NCBI RefSeq assembly: GCF_008630535.1
Contig: NZ_VWPH01000007.1
Coordinates: forward strand, 124,001-188,000
Length of the DNA stretch: 64,000 bases
Direction of reading: 5' to 3'
Source of the DNA: Saccharopolyspora hirsuta
GTDB lineage: Bacteria; Actinomycetota; Actinomycetes; Mycobacteriales; Pseudonocardiaceae
The position numbers and the translations under genes were made by a program. Shown here one piece after another: positions 54,167-63,123 of this stretch (its first letter is position 1; every line of letters starts with the position of its first letter). The notes below the pieces were generated by a model. The model saw nothing but the letters and a program-made list of their open reading frames with translations, did no database searches and was not told the DNA's origin.

Positions 54167-56404
54167 TCAGGTCTTCTCCAGGTATTCCGCCCGGTCTTCG
54201 TCGACCACTTCGGCGACCATGCGGGCCAGGCCCGGGTGGTTCCGGAGGGTGGGGTCCGCCGCGATGACCTGGGCCGCTTCTTCGCGGGCTTGGGCGATCA
54301 CGTCCTCGTCGCGGAGGAGGGAGAGCATCTTCAGGCCGGACTTGCGGCCGGACTGGGCCGCGCCGAGGATGTCGCCCTCGCGGCGCAGCTCCAGGTCCAG
54401 GCGGGCCAGTTCGAAGCCGTCGGTGGTGGAGGCGACCGCGTCCAGGCGCTCGCGGGTGGTGGTGCCGCCCACGGCCTCGGTGACCAGCAGGCACAGGCCC
54501 GGCGCGCTGCCCCGGCCGACCCGGCCGCGCAGCTGGTGCAGCTGGCTGACGCCGAACCGGTCCGCGTCCATGATCACCATCACCGTGGCGTTCGGGACGT
54601 TCACGCCGACCTCGACCACCGTGGTCGCCACCAGCACGTCCACCTCACCGGCGGCGAAGGCGCGCATCACCGCGTCCTTGTCGTCGGTGGGCAGCCGCCC
54701 GTGCAGCACGCCCAGCCGCAGGCCCTTGAGCGGGCCCGCCGCGAGCTGCTCGGCGACGTCGAGCACCGCCAGCGGCGGGCGGCGCTCCTCGCCGTCCTCC
54801 GGCGGCGGCTCCTCGCCGCCCTCGTCGCTGTCGTCCACCGCCGCCTTGCGGGTCTTCTTCTTGCCCTTGCCCGAGCTCTCCTCGTCGTCGCCGATCCGCG
54901 GGCACACCACGTAGACCTGGTGCCCGGCCGCGACCTCCTCGTGGATGCGCGCCCACGCGCGCTCCAGCCAGGTCGGCTTCTCCGCCACCGGCACCACGCT
55001 GGTGCTGATCGGCGACCGCCCCTGCGGGAGCTCCCGCAGCGCCGAGGTCTCCAGGTCGCCGTAGACGGTCATCGCGACCGTGCGCGGGATGGGCGTCGCG
55101 GTCATCACCAGCACGTGCGGCGAGGTCTCCTCACCGCCGCGGGCGCGCAGCGCGTCGCGCTGCTCCACGCCGAACCGGTGCTGCTCGTCGACCACCACCA
55201 GGCCCAGGTCGGCGAAGGAGACCCGGTCCTGGATCAGCGCGTGCGTGCCGACCACGATCCCGGCCTCCCCGGAAGCCGCCTCCAGCAGCGCCTTCTTGCG
55301 CTGCGCGGCACCGAGCGAACCGGTCAGCAGCGTCACCCGGGTGGCCTTCTCGGCGGCGCCGAGCTCGCCCGCCGCAGCCAGGTCGCCGAGCAGTTCCCGC
55401 AGCGAGCGGGCGTGCTGCGCGGCCAGCACCTCGGTCGGGGCGAGCATCGCCGCCTGCCGACCGGCGTCCACCGCCTGCAGCATCGCGCGCAGCGCCACCA
55501 CCGTCTTGCCGCTGCCGACCTCGCCCTGCACCAGGCGGTTCATCGGGTGCTCGGCGGCCAGGTCCGCGGCGATCTGCTCGCCGATCTCCTGCTGGCCCTT
55601 GGTCAGCTCGAACGGCATCCGCTGGTCGAACGCGGCCAGCACGCCGTCGTCGCGGCGCGGGCAGACCGGCGCCGGGTGCGACTTGGCCGAACCGCGCAGC
55701 TGGGCCAGCACCAGCTGCACCGACAGCGCCTCGTCCCACTTCAACCGCTCCTGGGCGGTCGCCACGTCGGCGAAGCTCTGCGGGCGGTGGATCTTGCGCA
55801 GCGCCGACTCCAGGGTGGCCAGCCCGAGCCGGTCGCGCAGCTCCGCGGGCAGCGGGTCGTCGGCGCCGTCCCAGACGTCGAGCACCTGCGACACGCACCG
55901 CGCGATGGACCACGACGGCAGGCCCTGCGCCGACGGGTAGACCGGGATCAGCGCCGCGGCGAACTCCTCGGCGGCCGAGCCGAGGTCGGTCGCCTCGTCG
56001 TCGAACAGCTGGTACTCGGGGTGCGCGAGCTGCAGCTGCTGCCGGTAGGAGGTGACCTTGCCCGCGAACATCCCGCGCCGCCCCGGCAGCAGCTCCCGCT
56101 CCCGCCACGCCTGGTTGAAGAAGGTGCAGCTCAGCGAGCGGTGCCCGTCGGTGATGCGGGCTTCGACGATGGTGCCGCGGCGGGACTTCATGGTCCGCTT
56201 GGTGACCCGCTCCACCTTCGCCAGCACGGTGGCGTGCTCGCCGATCTCCAGACCGGCGATGGCGGTCAGCTCGCCGCGCTCGGCGTAGCGGCGCGGGTAG
56301 TGGCGCAGCAGGTCGCCCACGGTCACCAGGCCCAGCGCCGAGTCGAGCGCTTTGCCGGACTTGGCGCCGAGCACCCGGTCGAGCTTCGCGTCCAATGTGG
56401 TCAC
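54167..56404 (-). CDS. recG: ATP-dependent DNA helicase RecG
   Basis: A 745-residue helicase that remodels stalled forks and branched DNA. The wedge/OB domain spans about 50-180. Motif I is VQGEVGSGKTVVALRA, motif II VVVDEQHRFGVEQ, motif III MTATPIPRTVAM, and motif VI HQLRGRVGRGSAPG. An acidic/Lys-rich insert of about 40 residues (near 483-520: ESSGKGKKKTRKAAVDDSDE and following) sits in helicase domain 2. GTG at 56404 with GGAGGA six bases before it. In mycobacteria the DAK2 gene lies close upstream; four other genes intervene here. Confidence 0.97.
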   Translation of the reverse strand: MTTLDAKLDRVLGAKSGKALDSALGLVTVGDLLRHYPRRYAERGELTAIAGLEIGEHATVLAKVERVTKRTMKSRRGTIVEARITDGHRSLSCTFFNQAWRERELLPGRRGMFAGKVTSYRQQLQLAHPEYQLFDDEATDLGSAAEEFAAALIPVYPSAQGLPSWSIARCVSQVLDVWDGADDPLPAELRDRLGLATLESALRKIHRPQSFADVATAQERLKWDEALSVQLVLAQLRGSAKSHPAPVCPRRDDGVLAAFDQRMPFELTKGQQEIGEQIAADLAAEHPMNRLVQGEVGSGKTVVALRAMLQAVDAGRQAAMLAPTEVLAAQHARSLRELLGDLAAAGELGAAEKATRVTLLTGSLGAAQRKKALLEAASGEAGIVVGTHALIQDRVSFADLGLVVVDEQHRFGVEQRDALRARGGEETSPHVLVMTATPIPRTVAMTVYGDLETSALRELPQGRSPISTSVVPVAEKPTWLERAWARIHEEVAAGHQVYVVCPRIGDDEESSGKGKKKTRKAAVDDSDEGGEEPPPEDGEERRPPLAVLDVAEQLAAGPLKGLRLGVLHGRLPTDDKDAVMRAFAAGEVDVLVATTVVEVGVNVPNATVMVIMDADRFGVSQLHQLRGRVGRGSAPGLCLLVTEAVGGTTTRERLDAVASTTDGFELARLDLELRREGDILGAAQSGRKSGLKMLSLLRDEDVIAQAREEAAQVIAADPTLRNHPGLARMVAEVVDEDRAEYLEKT

Positions 56405-56452
56405 AGCTGGTCCTCCGCCGCGCGCGTCGTCACCGGTCAGGGCACTCGCAAG

Positions 56453-56929
56453 TTAGCGGACCGCACCGACGCCGCGATCAGTCGGTGGCACCTCCGCGCT
56501 CCGGCTTCCCAGGCGCCAGCCGAGCCAACCCGCGAGCGCGCCCGCCAGCAGGAGCCAGCCCGAACCGGGCGGGTCGACGACGTCTCGGAAGCTCGGCGCG
56601 TCCAGGTTGGCCACGGTGGTCAGCACCACGGTGCCGAGCATCGTCGACCCGAACACGCCCAGCGCGGCTCCGGCCCAGGCCAGACCGCGGCGCTGCAGCA
56701 CGCCGCCGAGCCCGAACACGCTCCAGACCGCGGCGACCACCAGCCACCAGACGAGCTTGCCGAACAGGAAGTCGCGGAGCGGGCTGGAGTCCTCCGGCGC
56801 CCCGGAGAACGTCCACTCGACCGCGATCGGGTCGGGCAGCCGGGAGCTCACCGCCATCGGCACCGCGAGCATCAGCAGGGCGACGAGCAGCGTCCAGCCA
56901 CCCACGAACCAGAGGTACCGCCTCCGCAC
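56453..56929 (-). CDS. DUF1648 membrane protein
   Basis: A 158-residue protein with four likely membrane helices and the DUF1648 motif RLPDPIAVEWTFSGAPEDS (about 31-49), as in SdpI-type immunity proteins and many GntR-linked membrane proteins. GTG at 56929 follows GGGAGGG by five bases. It resembles the N-terminal half of the 318-residue protein two genes upstream. It ends 48 bases before recG and may be cotranscribed with it. Confidence 0.82.
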   Translation of the reverse strand: MRRRYLWFVGGWTLLVALLMLAVPMAVSSRLPDPIAVEWTFSGAPEDSSPLRDFLFGKLVWWLVVAAVWSVFGLGGVLQRRGLAWAGAALGVFGSTMLGTVVLTTVANLDAPSFRDVVDPPGSGWLLLAGALAGWLGWRLGSRSAEVPPTDRGVGAVR

Positions 56930-56980
56930 GCCGCCCTCCCGCAACAACTCGACCGGTGACGACAGTACCGGCTGCCCAGG

Positions 56981-57862
56981 TCAGGCCGCCGCGACCGGCT
57001 CAGGTCGAGCCGTCGGCCACCGCCGCAGCAGGACCGCGGCCAGCAGCGCCATCAGCACCCACCCGACCACTCCGGTCAGCCCGGCGAGGGCCAGGTTCGG
57101 CGGTTCCTCGGCCGAGCCCAGCAGCATCGGCAGCCCGGCAGAGGCGTTGATCGCGCCGTGGCCGACGACCGCGGGCCAGATGCTGCCGGAGCGAAGTCGC
57201 AACCAGCCCAGCAGAATGCCGAAGAGCACGCAGGTGCCGGTGAACATCAGCGCCGCCCACGGGCCGAGGTTGGCGTAGTTGTAGCCGAGCAGGGTCAGCG
57301 GCGCGTGCCACACGCCCCAGATCACCCCGGAGATCAGCAGCGCGGGCCACGTCCCGCGCTCGGCCAGCGCCGGGAGCAGCCAGCCGCGCCAGCCCCACTC
57401 CTCGCCGAATGCCAGCACGGAGTTGATCAGCGGCGCGATCAGGAGCATCGCCGCCAGCTGGATCGCCACCAGCGCCCCGACGTCGAGCGGCACGTCCAGG
57501 CCGCCCAGCGCCGACGCGAACAGGCTGAACCCGTCGAGGTCAACCGCGAGCAACCCGAGCGCAGCGCTCACCGCAACGGCGGCCGCGCTGAGCACGGCAG
57601 TGCCGAACCACGCGGCGACCAGCAGCGCGACGGTCCGCCCCGGGCGCGGTCCGAAGGTCAAGCCGGTGTCCCGCGCCCACTGGCGGGCGGGCGTGCGGCG
57701 GTCCAGCAGCCGCACCGCGAGCACACCGAGGGTCGGCGTGAGCATCATCGCGGAGCCGGTCAGCGCGATCGAGCTGGTGAGGCCGAGCCACAGCGGCGCG
57801 GCGACCAGCCACGCACCGCCCAGCGCCACGGCCAGGAACACCCACAGGTCACGGTGGTTCAC
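56981..57862 (-). CDS. CPBP-family intramembrane glutamic endopeptidase
   Basis: A 293-residue membrane protein with about eight helices and the CPBP (Abi, Rce1-like) motifs: motif 1 AFGEEWGWRGWLLPAL with two Glu and Arg, motif 2 ISGVIWGVWHAPL with the metal-activated His, and motif 3 VVGHGAIN with His and Asn. Members cleave prenylated or membrane peptides, and several protect against bacteriocins. GTG at 57862 with GAGGGGAG upstream; the preceding DUF1648 gene ends ten bases before, so they are one operon. Confidence 0.9.
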   Translation of the reverse strand: MNHRDLWVFLAVALGGAWLVAAPLWLGLTSSIALTGSAMMLTPTLGVLAVRLLDRRTPARQWARDTGLTFGPRPGRTVALLVAAWFGTAVLSAAAVAVSAALGLLAVDLDGFSLFASALGGLDVPLDVGALVAIQLAAMLLIAPLINSVLAFGEEWGWRGWLLPALAERGTWPALLISGVIWGVWHAPLTLLGYNYANLGPWAALMFTGTCVLFGILLGWLRLRSGSIWPAVVGHGAINASAGLPMLLGSAEEPPNLALAGLTGVVGWVLMALLAAVLLRRWPTARPEPVAAA

Positions 57863-57872
57863 GGCACTCCCC

Positions 57873-58829
57873 TCACAGCGCGGAGCGTTCGGTGATGAGC
57901 GCGTTGACCAGTTCGGCACCGCGCTCCGGGTGGTCGACGCTGATGTAGAAGTCGCGGCCGGAGGTCAGCCGGAGAGCGAGGCACTCGCCGCCGCGGAGCA
58001 TGATCGCGGTGCTGTTCGGGAGCACCCGGTAGCCCCAGCCGCCGACCTCCAGCGCGCGCCGGGTCTCCACCCGCGCGCGGTCGATCTGCTCGAGCCGGAT
58101 CCGGCGCACCGGCCATCGCAGCGGGCCGAAGGAGGTGTGCACACCGCGCTCGTCGACCTGCACGCGCGCCGAGGAGAGGGCGAAGACGACCACCCCGGCC
58201 AGCGCGGACACCACCGCTGCCACCCAGGCCTGCGCCAGCAGCGGCACGACCGAGGACAGCACCGCTGCCCCGCCGATGACCAGCATCGTCCGGCTCCGCA
58301 CCGAGGACACCCACACCGCGCGCTGCCCCGGCTTCAGCACGAGCTCGGCGACCTCCCCGTCGTCCCCCTCGGGCCGGGCGTCCGGGCCGCGGTTGCCCGC
58401 CCACCAGCCGAGCCAACCGCCGAGCGCGGCCCCGGCCAGCACCGGGAGCACCTGCCAGACCGGCAGCGGGCTCGCCTGCCGCCAGTCGGCGGCGTCCAGG
58501 TTCGCCCACGTGGTCAGCGCCGACATGCCGACGACGAACACCGCACCGGCGCCGAGGACCGCCGCGGTGGTCGCCCGACCGGCCCGCCGCTGCGCCCCGC
58601 GCACCGCGGTGGCCACCGCGACCAGCGCGATGACCAGCCAGGTGATCAGCTCGACCGCCAGCAGACCGGTGAACGGCATCGACCCGTCGGGAGCGCCGGA
58701 GAACCCCCAGTGCGAGGCGACCGGATCCGGCACCCGGTCCCGCACGGCCAAGGCCCCGGCGAGCAGCACCGCGGTCACGGCAACCGCCCAGAGGCCCGAC
58801 GCGGCGAGGAATCGGGTGCGGTAGGTCAT
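57873..58829 (-). CDS. DUF1648 membrane protein with C-terminal PH-like domain
   Basis: A 318-residue protein. The first half has four helices and the DUF1648 motif RVPDPVASHWGFSGAPDGS. After helices at about 185-225, the last 90 residues (VQVDERGVHTSFGPLRWPVR, IRLEQIDRARVETR, FYISVDHPER) form a bacterial PH-like beta domain. It is coupled to the small GntR regulator upstream (26-base gap) and the CPBP gene downstream. GAGG precedes the ATG at 58829. Confidence 0.88.
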   Translation of the reverse strand: MTYRTRFLAASGLWAVAVTAVLLAGALAVRDRVPDPVASHWGFSGAPDGSMPFTGLLAVELITWLVIALVAVATAVRGAQRRAGRATTAAVLGAGAVFVVGMSALTTWANLDAADWRQASPLPVWQVLPVLAGAALGGWLGWWAGNRGPDARPEGDDGEVAELVLKPGQRAVWVSSVRSRTMLVIGGAAVLSSVVPLLAQAWVAAVVSALAGVVVFALSSARVQVDERGVHTSFGPLRWPVRRIRLEQIDRARVETRRALEVGGWGYRVLPNSTAIMLRGGECLALRLTSGRDFYISVDHPERGAELVNALITERSAL

Positions 58830-58854
58830 CTCGGCCTCCTGAGGTCGTCCCGTC

Positions 58855-59202
58855 CTACTTCTCGGCTGCTATCCACCCGGCGACGTCGTCCGGCCGGTAG
58901 CCGTGCCGCCCGGCCTCCGCCAGCAGCTCCCGGAGCTTCTGCCGCAACGCAGCCTCGGGGTCCGGGCGGCGCAGCACGGTGACGCCGCGCCCGCGCCGGA
59001 ACTCCAGCAGCCCCTCCTCCCGCAGCTCGCGCAGCGCGCGGAGCACGGTGTTGGCGTTGATCTGCATCGCGACCGCGAGGTCCCGCGCGGGCGGCAGCCG
59101 GTCCCCCGGCTCAACCTCGCCAGCCGCGATGGCGCGCCGGATGGCGTCCGCCGCCTGCTCGTGCAGGGGACGCTCGTCGTGCAGGTCCAACGAGAGCAAC
59201 AT
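58855..59202 (-). CDS. Small GntR regulator, YtrA subfamily
   Basis: A 115-residue regulator: winged helix at about 10-70 (HEQAADAIRRAIAAGEVEPG, QINANTVLRALRELREEGLL, GRGVTVL) and a short dimerising tail. This is the YtrA type that controls adjacent membrane-protein genes. I start at ATG 59202 because a perfect 25-base palindrome overlaps that codon, so the transcript is probably leaderless; starts further upstream would lie inside the operator. It likely represses its own operon (GntR, DUF1648, CPBP, DUF1648). Confidence 0.92.
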   Translation of the reverse strand: MLLSLDLHDERPLHEQAADAIRRAIAAGEVEPGDRLPPARDLAVAMQINANTVLRALRELREEGLLEFRRGRGVTVLRRPDPEAALRQKLRELLAEAGRHGYRPDDVAGWIAAEK

Positions 59203-59225
59203 GGTGCTAATAAGACTAGCACCAT
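59201..59225 (-). promoter_or_regulatory. YtrA-type operator overlapping the start codon
   Basis: ATGGTGCTA (59201-59209) and TAGCACCAT (59217-59225) are perfect inverted arms around a 7-base AT-rich centre. The GntR start codon (59200-59202) lies at its edge. Confidence 0.78.
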
Positions 59226-59311
59226 TCATGTCTTACTCGCGACCGCCTCGACCGAGGGGACTAGAAGGGCCTTCCTGACCAGCGAAGATGCGGAGATGTA
59301 CCGGGTGCGGG

Positions 59312-60871
59312 CTACTCCACGCCGAGGAGCAGCAGCGCGCCGAGTTCGCCCGCCGGGTACTCGGCGAACTCGACCTCCGGGTGGGACCGGCGCAGGTGGT
59401 CGGCCAGGCCTTCGGCCAGACCGGCCGGGGCCTCGGCGTGGATCAGCGCGGTGACCAGCTCGCCACCGGTGCTGAGCATGCGCGCCGCGAGGTCCTGGGC
59501 GGCCGTCGGCACGTCGTCGCCGATCAGCACCACCTCGCCGTCGATCAGCCCCAGCACGTCCCCCGGTCGGCAGCGCCCGACCCAGGTCAGCGCCTCGGCG
59601 TCGGCGATGCGCAGCTCGCCGCGCCGGGTCGCCGCCGCGGCTTCGGCCATCGCCACCTGGTCGTCGGCCCGGCGCCGCGTCGCGTCGTGCACCGCCAGCG
59701 CGGCGAGGCCCTGCACCGGGGACGCCGTGGGCACCACCACCACGTCCGGCCCGCCGTCGATCACCTCGGCCGCGGCCCGCTCCACCAGGGCCGCCGTCTC
59801 CGGGTCGTTGGGCAGCACCACGACGTGCGCCGCACCGGTCGTCCCGACCGCCTCGGCGAACCGCTCCGCCACCTGCTCCGGACCGACGACGAGCACGTCG
59901 GCGCCCTCCGCCGCGAACAGCTCCCCCAGCTCCGCGCTGGGCACGCAGGCCAGCACCGCGGCGTCCCGCGCGAACGCGGCCCGCTGGTCGGCGAACCGGG
60001 TCACCTTGATGTTGCGCACCCGGCCGCTGTCGATGCCCGATTCGATCGCCGCGCCGATGTCGTCGCAGTGCACGTGCACGGCCCACGCGCCCGCGCCGTC
60101 ACCGACCACCGACACGCAGTCGCCGAGTCCGCACAACGCCGCCCGCAGCGCCGCCGCGCGCTCCTGGTCGGTGTCGCCGAGCAGGTACATGACCTCGTAC
60201 TCGTACTGCGATTCGTGCTCCAGGGCACCCGAATCGCCGGGCAGCGGCACCTCCGGGGCCAGCCGCTCGCCGTCCCGGACGACCGCGTGCAGCGCGTCGA
60301 GCACCACCACGAACCCCCGCCCACCGGCATCGACGACCCCGGCGTCCGAGAGCGCGGCCAGCTGCGCGGGCGTCGCGGCCAAGGCGTCGACGGCCGCGCG
60401 GGTCGCGCCGTGCACCACCGCGTCCAGCCGGTCCGCCCCGGCCGCACCGCGCGCGGCGGCGCGCAGGACCGACAGCACGGTGCCCTCGACCGGGTCGGCG
60501 AGCGCCTCGCGCGCGAGCTCGTCCGCCCGGGCCAGCGCCGCGCGCAGATCGCGCCCGTCCGCGGCGGTCACGTCCCGGAGCTGCTCGGCCACGCCGCGCA
60601 GGGCCTGCGAGAACAGCACCCCGGAGTTCCCGCAGGCGCCGCCGAGCGCACCCTTGGCAAGGGCGCCGAGCACTCCGCCGAGCGTGTCCGGGGCGGTCGC
60701 GTCCAGCTCGGCCACCGCGGCCCGCATCGTCTGCAGCAGGTTGGTGCCGGTGTCGCCGTCGGCGACCGGGTAGACGTTGATCCGGTCGATCGCGGCGCGC
60801 TCGGCGACGAGCGCCGCCAGGGCGAGGTCCGCCCAGCGCCGGGCCGCCGCCGCATCCAGCGTCCGCAACAA
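59312..60871 (-). CDS. DAK2-domain fatty acid kinase-like protein (FakA/YloV type)
   Basis: A 519-residue protein of the FakA/YloV family. DAK2 domain: INVYPVADGDTGTNLLQTMR (metal and ATP site, about 31-50), GACGNSGVLFSQALRG and VDAGGRGFVVVLDAL. A DegV-like C-terminal half follows (VLVVGPEQVAERFAEAVG, HVVVLPND). FakA homologues phosphorylate fatty acids held by FakB proteins; the activity is not known in this lineage. TTG at 60871 follows GGAGGAGG by five bases. It is divergent from rpmB, as in mycobacteria. Confidence 0.93.
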   Translation of the reverse strand: MLRTLDAAAARRWADLALAALVAERAAIDRINVYPVADGDTGTNLLQTMRAAVAELDATAPDTLGGVLGALAKGALGGACGNSGVLFSQALRGVAEQLRDVTAADGRDLRAALARADELAREALADPVEGTVLSVLRAAARGAAGADRLDAVVHGATRAAVDALAATPAQLAALSDAGVVDAGGRGFVVVLDALHAVVRDGERLAPEVPLPGDSGALEHESQYEYEVMYLLGDTDQERAAALRAALCGLGDCVSVVGDGAGAWAVHVHCDDIGAAIESGIDSGRVRNIKVTRFADQRAAFARDAAVLACVPSAELGELFAAEGADVLVVGPEQVAERFAEAVGTTGAAHVVVLPNDPETAALVERAAAEVIDGGPDVVVVPTASPVQGLAALAVHDATRRRADDQVAMAEAAAATRRGELRIADAEALTWVGRCRPGDVLGLIDGEVVLIGDDVPTAAQDLAARMLSTGGELVTALIHAEAPAGLAEGLADHLRRSHPEVEFAEYPAGELGALLLLGVE

Positions 60872-60988
60872 CCGGACCTCCTCCCACGATCGGATCCACC
60901 CGAGACTAGATGAGCGGTTCCGCGCGGCGACCCGGCCGCTACCCGCAGCGACGCGCCCCCACCGCCTCGAGCGGCGTCGGCGGTGGGC

Positions 60989-60994
60989 TACACT
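60989..60994 (+). promoter_or_regulatory. Possible -10 element for rpmB
   Basis: GGGCTACACTGATCC contains TACACT, a good -10 match, 157 bases before rpmB. No clear -35 precedes it. Confidence 0.3.
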
Positions 60995-61081
60995 GATCCG
61001 GTCCCAGGGTGGCGATGACCCAGGGCGACCGGATCCTCTCCGGGCTCAGGCCGCCGCCAACGGCGGTGAACAGCAAGCTCT

Positions 61082-61106
61082 CACGCAAGTGGGGGTCGCT
61101 TGCGTG
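61082..61106 (+). promoter_or_regulatory. Hairpin in the rpmB leader
   Basis: CACGCAAG (61082-61089) pairs perfectly with CTTGCGTG (61099-61106), 45 bases before the start. It could be a leader control structure. Confidence 0.45.
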
Positions 61107-61150
61107 GCTCTCATCGCTGTAACCGTCAAGCAAAGTAAGGGGTGTCTGAC

Positions 61151-61342
61151 GTGGCTGCCGTCTGCGACGTCTGCGGCAAGGGACCAGGCTTCGGCAACTC
61201 GGTCTCGCACTCCCACCGGAAGACTCGGCGCCGGTGGAACCCGAACATTCAGACCGTGCACGCCAAGATCGGTGTCTCGCAGCGCAAGCGCATCAACGCG
61301 TGCACCTCGTGCCTGAAGGCCGGCAAGGTCGTTCGCGGCTGA
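61151..61342 (+). CDS. rpmB: 50S ribosomal protein L28
   Basis: A 63-residue ribosomal protein: [20 protein letters not shown], then [15 protein letters not shown] and [15 protein letters not shown]. Both cysteine pairs (CDVC, CTSC) are kept, so this is the zinc-binding form. GTG at 61151 with AAGGGG eight bases upstream; an earlier GTG at 61142 has no usable site. Confidence 0.97.
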   Translation: MAAVCDVCGKGPGFGNSVSHSHRKTRRRWNPNIQTVHAKIGVSQRKRINACTSCLKAGKVVRG

Positions 61343-61359
61343 ACCGCACAGCGCACAAG

Positions 61360-61389
61360 AACCCCGAGGTCGAGCACCTCGGGGTTTTT
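61360..61389 (+). terminator. Rho-independent terminator of rpmB
   Basis: AACCCCGAGGT (61360-61370) pairs perfectly with 61376-61386 and runs into TTTTT. The facing gene ends at 61404, so it may act in both directions. Confidence 0.93.
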
Positions 61390-61403
61390 GCTGCGCCCAG
61401 GCG

Positions 61404-61988
61404 CTAAGAAGCGTGGTTGCGCCACTGGGGCTCCACCTTCGCCCACTCCGCCTCCCAGGCGACGAGCCTCCGGTGCTGGACCCAAGCGCGGGAGGCGAGC
61501 AGCGCCAGCGTGGTGCACATGGCCGAGCCGAGCAGGACCCCCGCTCCGGCCAGCCCTGCCGCCTGCGTCGCCTCACCCCTGGTGAGCGGCGGATCGGTCA
61601 GCTGACCGCGCTCGTCGAGCCAGACCGGGAGCGTGCCGGCGGCCGGGACGCGGGCCGGGAGGTCCAGCACCGCGAAGTGCTCATCGGGCGGCTGCCCCCA
61701 GCGCACCGCGACCGGGCGGTGCGTGGTCGTGCTGCTGGGCAGCTCGGCGACCACCGACACCACCACCTGGTGCTTGCTCAGCTGCTCGTGCTCGACCACG
61801 GCGAGGCGGCGGTTCAGCTCGCCCTGCGCCGCGGCGAAGGCCAGCACCGCGGTGACCACCGCGATCAGCACGACGAGCAGCAGCGCGATCGGTTCGAAGA
61901 GGTCGGTGCGCCGGCGCAGCGGGTTCGCGCCCGGAAATGCCCTGCGGATCAGGCACCGCAGGCCGCTGGTGTTCCGGTCGGCTCCCAT
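61404..61988 (-). CDS. Rv1733c-family membrane protein
   Basis: A 194-residue protein with two membrane helices (PIALLLVVLIAVVTAVLAFA, about 31-50, and AAGLAGAGVLLGSAMCTTLA, about 140-160) and an outer domain between them. NPLRRRTDLFEP before helix 1 and PVAVRWGQPPDEHFAVLDL in the loop are family marks of Rv1733c, a conserved actinobacterial membrane protein (dormancy-regulated in M. tuberculosis). ATG at 61988 with GAAGAAGG upstream. Its role is unknown. Confidence 0.83.
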   Translation of the reverse strand: MGADRNTSGLRCLIRRAFPGANPLRRRTDLFEPIALLLVVLIAVVTAVLAFAAAQGELNRRLAVVEHEQLSKHQVVVSVVAELPSSTTTHRPVAVRWGQPPDEHFAVLDLPARVPAAGTLPVWLDERGQLTDPPLTRGEATQAAGLAGAGVLLGSAMCTTLALLASRAWVQHRRLVAWEAEWAKVEPQWRNHAS

Positions 61989-62085
61989 GACGAGCCTTCT
62001 TCCGCCCCGAGCGCAACTTCCGGCAAGGGTCAATGTACGACTGGGCGGAACCGAAATCCATACGGCGCGACCTGCGAAAACGCCG

Positions 62086-62760
62086 CTACGGGAGCTTCCA
62101 GTCGATGGGCTCGACGCCCTTGGCGGCCAGCAGCTCGTTGACCCGGCTGAACGGCCGCGAGCCGAAGAAGCCGCGGTCGGCCGACATCGGGCTGGGGTGC
62201 GGCGACTCGACGCAGTCCACGCCCGGCATCAGCGGGCGCAGGTCGCGCGCGTCGCGGCCCCACAGGATCGCCACCATCGGCGTCTCGCGGGCGGCCAGCG
62301 CGCGGATGGCCTGCGCGGTGACCTGCTCCCAGCCCTTGCCGCGGTGCGAGCCGGGCTTGCGCGGCTCGACCGTGAGGCTCCGGTTGAGCAGCAGCACGCC
62401 GCGCTCGGTCCAGGGCGTCAGGTCACCGCTGGTGGGCAGCGGGTGCCCCAGGTCCTCGGTGTACTCGCGGTAGATGTTGACCAGGCTGCGCGGCGGCGCG
62501 ACGCCGGGGGCGACCGAGAAGCTCAGGCCCACCGCGTGACCGGGCGTCGGGTACGGGTCCTGGCCGACGATGAGCACCCGCACCTCGTGGAACGGCTGCT
62601 GGAACGCGCGCAGGACGTGCTCGGGCGCCGGAAGGTACTGCCGTCCCGCGGCGACCTCGGCGCGCAGGAACTCGCCCATCGCCTTGACCTGCTCGGCGAC
62701 CGGGGCGAGCGCTTCGGCCCACCCGGCCTCTACGAGTTCGTGCAGTGGACGCGCGGTCAT
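62086..62760 (-). CDS. ung: Uracil-DNA glycosylase
   Basis: A 224-residue family 1 enzyme removing uracil from [23 protein letters not shown] holds the catalytic Asp, [11 protein letters not shown] the uracil pocket Asn, and [20 protein letters not shown] the catalytic His and DNA-minor-groove loop. ATG at 62760 with AGGG upstream is preferred to one three codons earlier. Position near rpmB is conserved in mycobacteria. Confidence 0.97.
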   Translation of the reverse strand: MTARPLHELVEAGWAEALAPVAEQVKAMGEFLRAEVAAGRQYLPAPEHVLRAFQQPFHEVRVLIVGQDPYPTPGHAVGLSFSVAPGVAPPRSLVNIYREYTEDLGHPLPTSGDLTPWTERGVLLLNRSLTVEPRKPGSHRGKGWEQVTAQAIRALAARETPMVAILWGRDARDLRPLMPGVDCVESPHPSPMSADRGFFGSRPFSRVNELLAAKGVEPIDWKLP

Positions 62761-62818
62761 GCAGAGCACCCTAGCGAGCGACCGAGATCGACCGCCGACA
62801 CCCCCGAGATCCCGTCAA

Positions 62819-62834
62819 CGTGATGCACATCACA
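62819..62834. promoter_or_regulatory. Crp/GlxR-type palindrome
   Basis: CGTGATGCACATCACA has perfect GTGA-N6-TCAC arms, the Crp-family consensus. It lies 59 bases upstream of ung and about 290 upstream of the MFS gene, in a 363-base spacer (62761-63123) that must hold both promoters. Confidence 0.6.
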
Positions 62835-62953
62835 CACGATCGAAGTAACACTTGCTGCGATATTGCCCACGACCGCCAAACGGCCGTCACCCGAAGGTGT
62901 CATCTTCGCCTGTCATCCGGCGAATTCGGCTGTCAAATCCGCGACCCACCGGA

Positions 62954-62980
62954 GCGCCGTTCCGGGCGCCGGAACGGCGC
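62954..62980. other. GC palindrome upstream of the MFS gene
   Basis: GCGCCGTTCC (62954-62963) pairs perfectly with GGAACGGCGC (62971-62980), followed by an AT-rich stretch with GCATAAAGGAAATA. It may be an operator or a terminator of an upstream transcript. Confidence 0.45.
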
Positions 62981-63123
62981 CGCTTTGCATAAAGGAAATA
63001 CCATCGGAATGCGCCGATCACGGTCATTTGGTGGCCTGCAAGTGGCCACTCGGCTAGGTTCTGGCGAAGTTGTCGATCGACCACGGCCGTGGACGGCATG
63101 ACCCGGAGGTGGGCCGCAAACTC

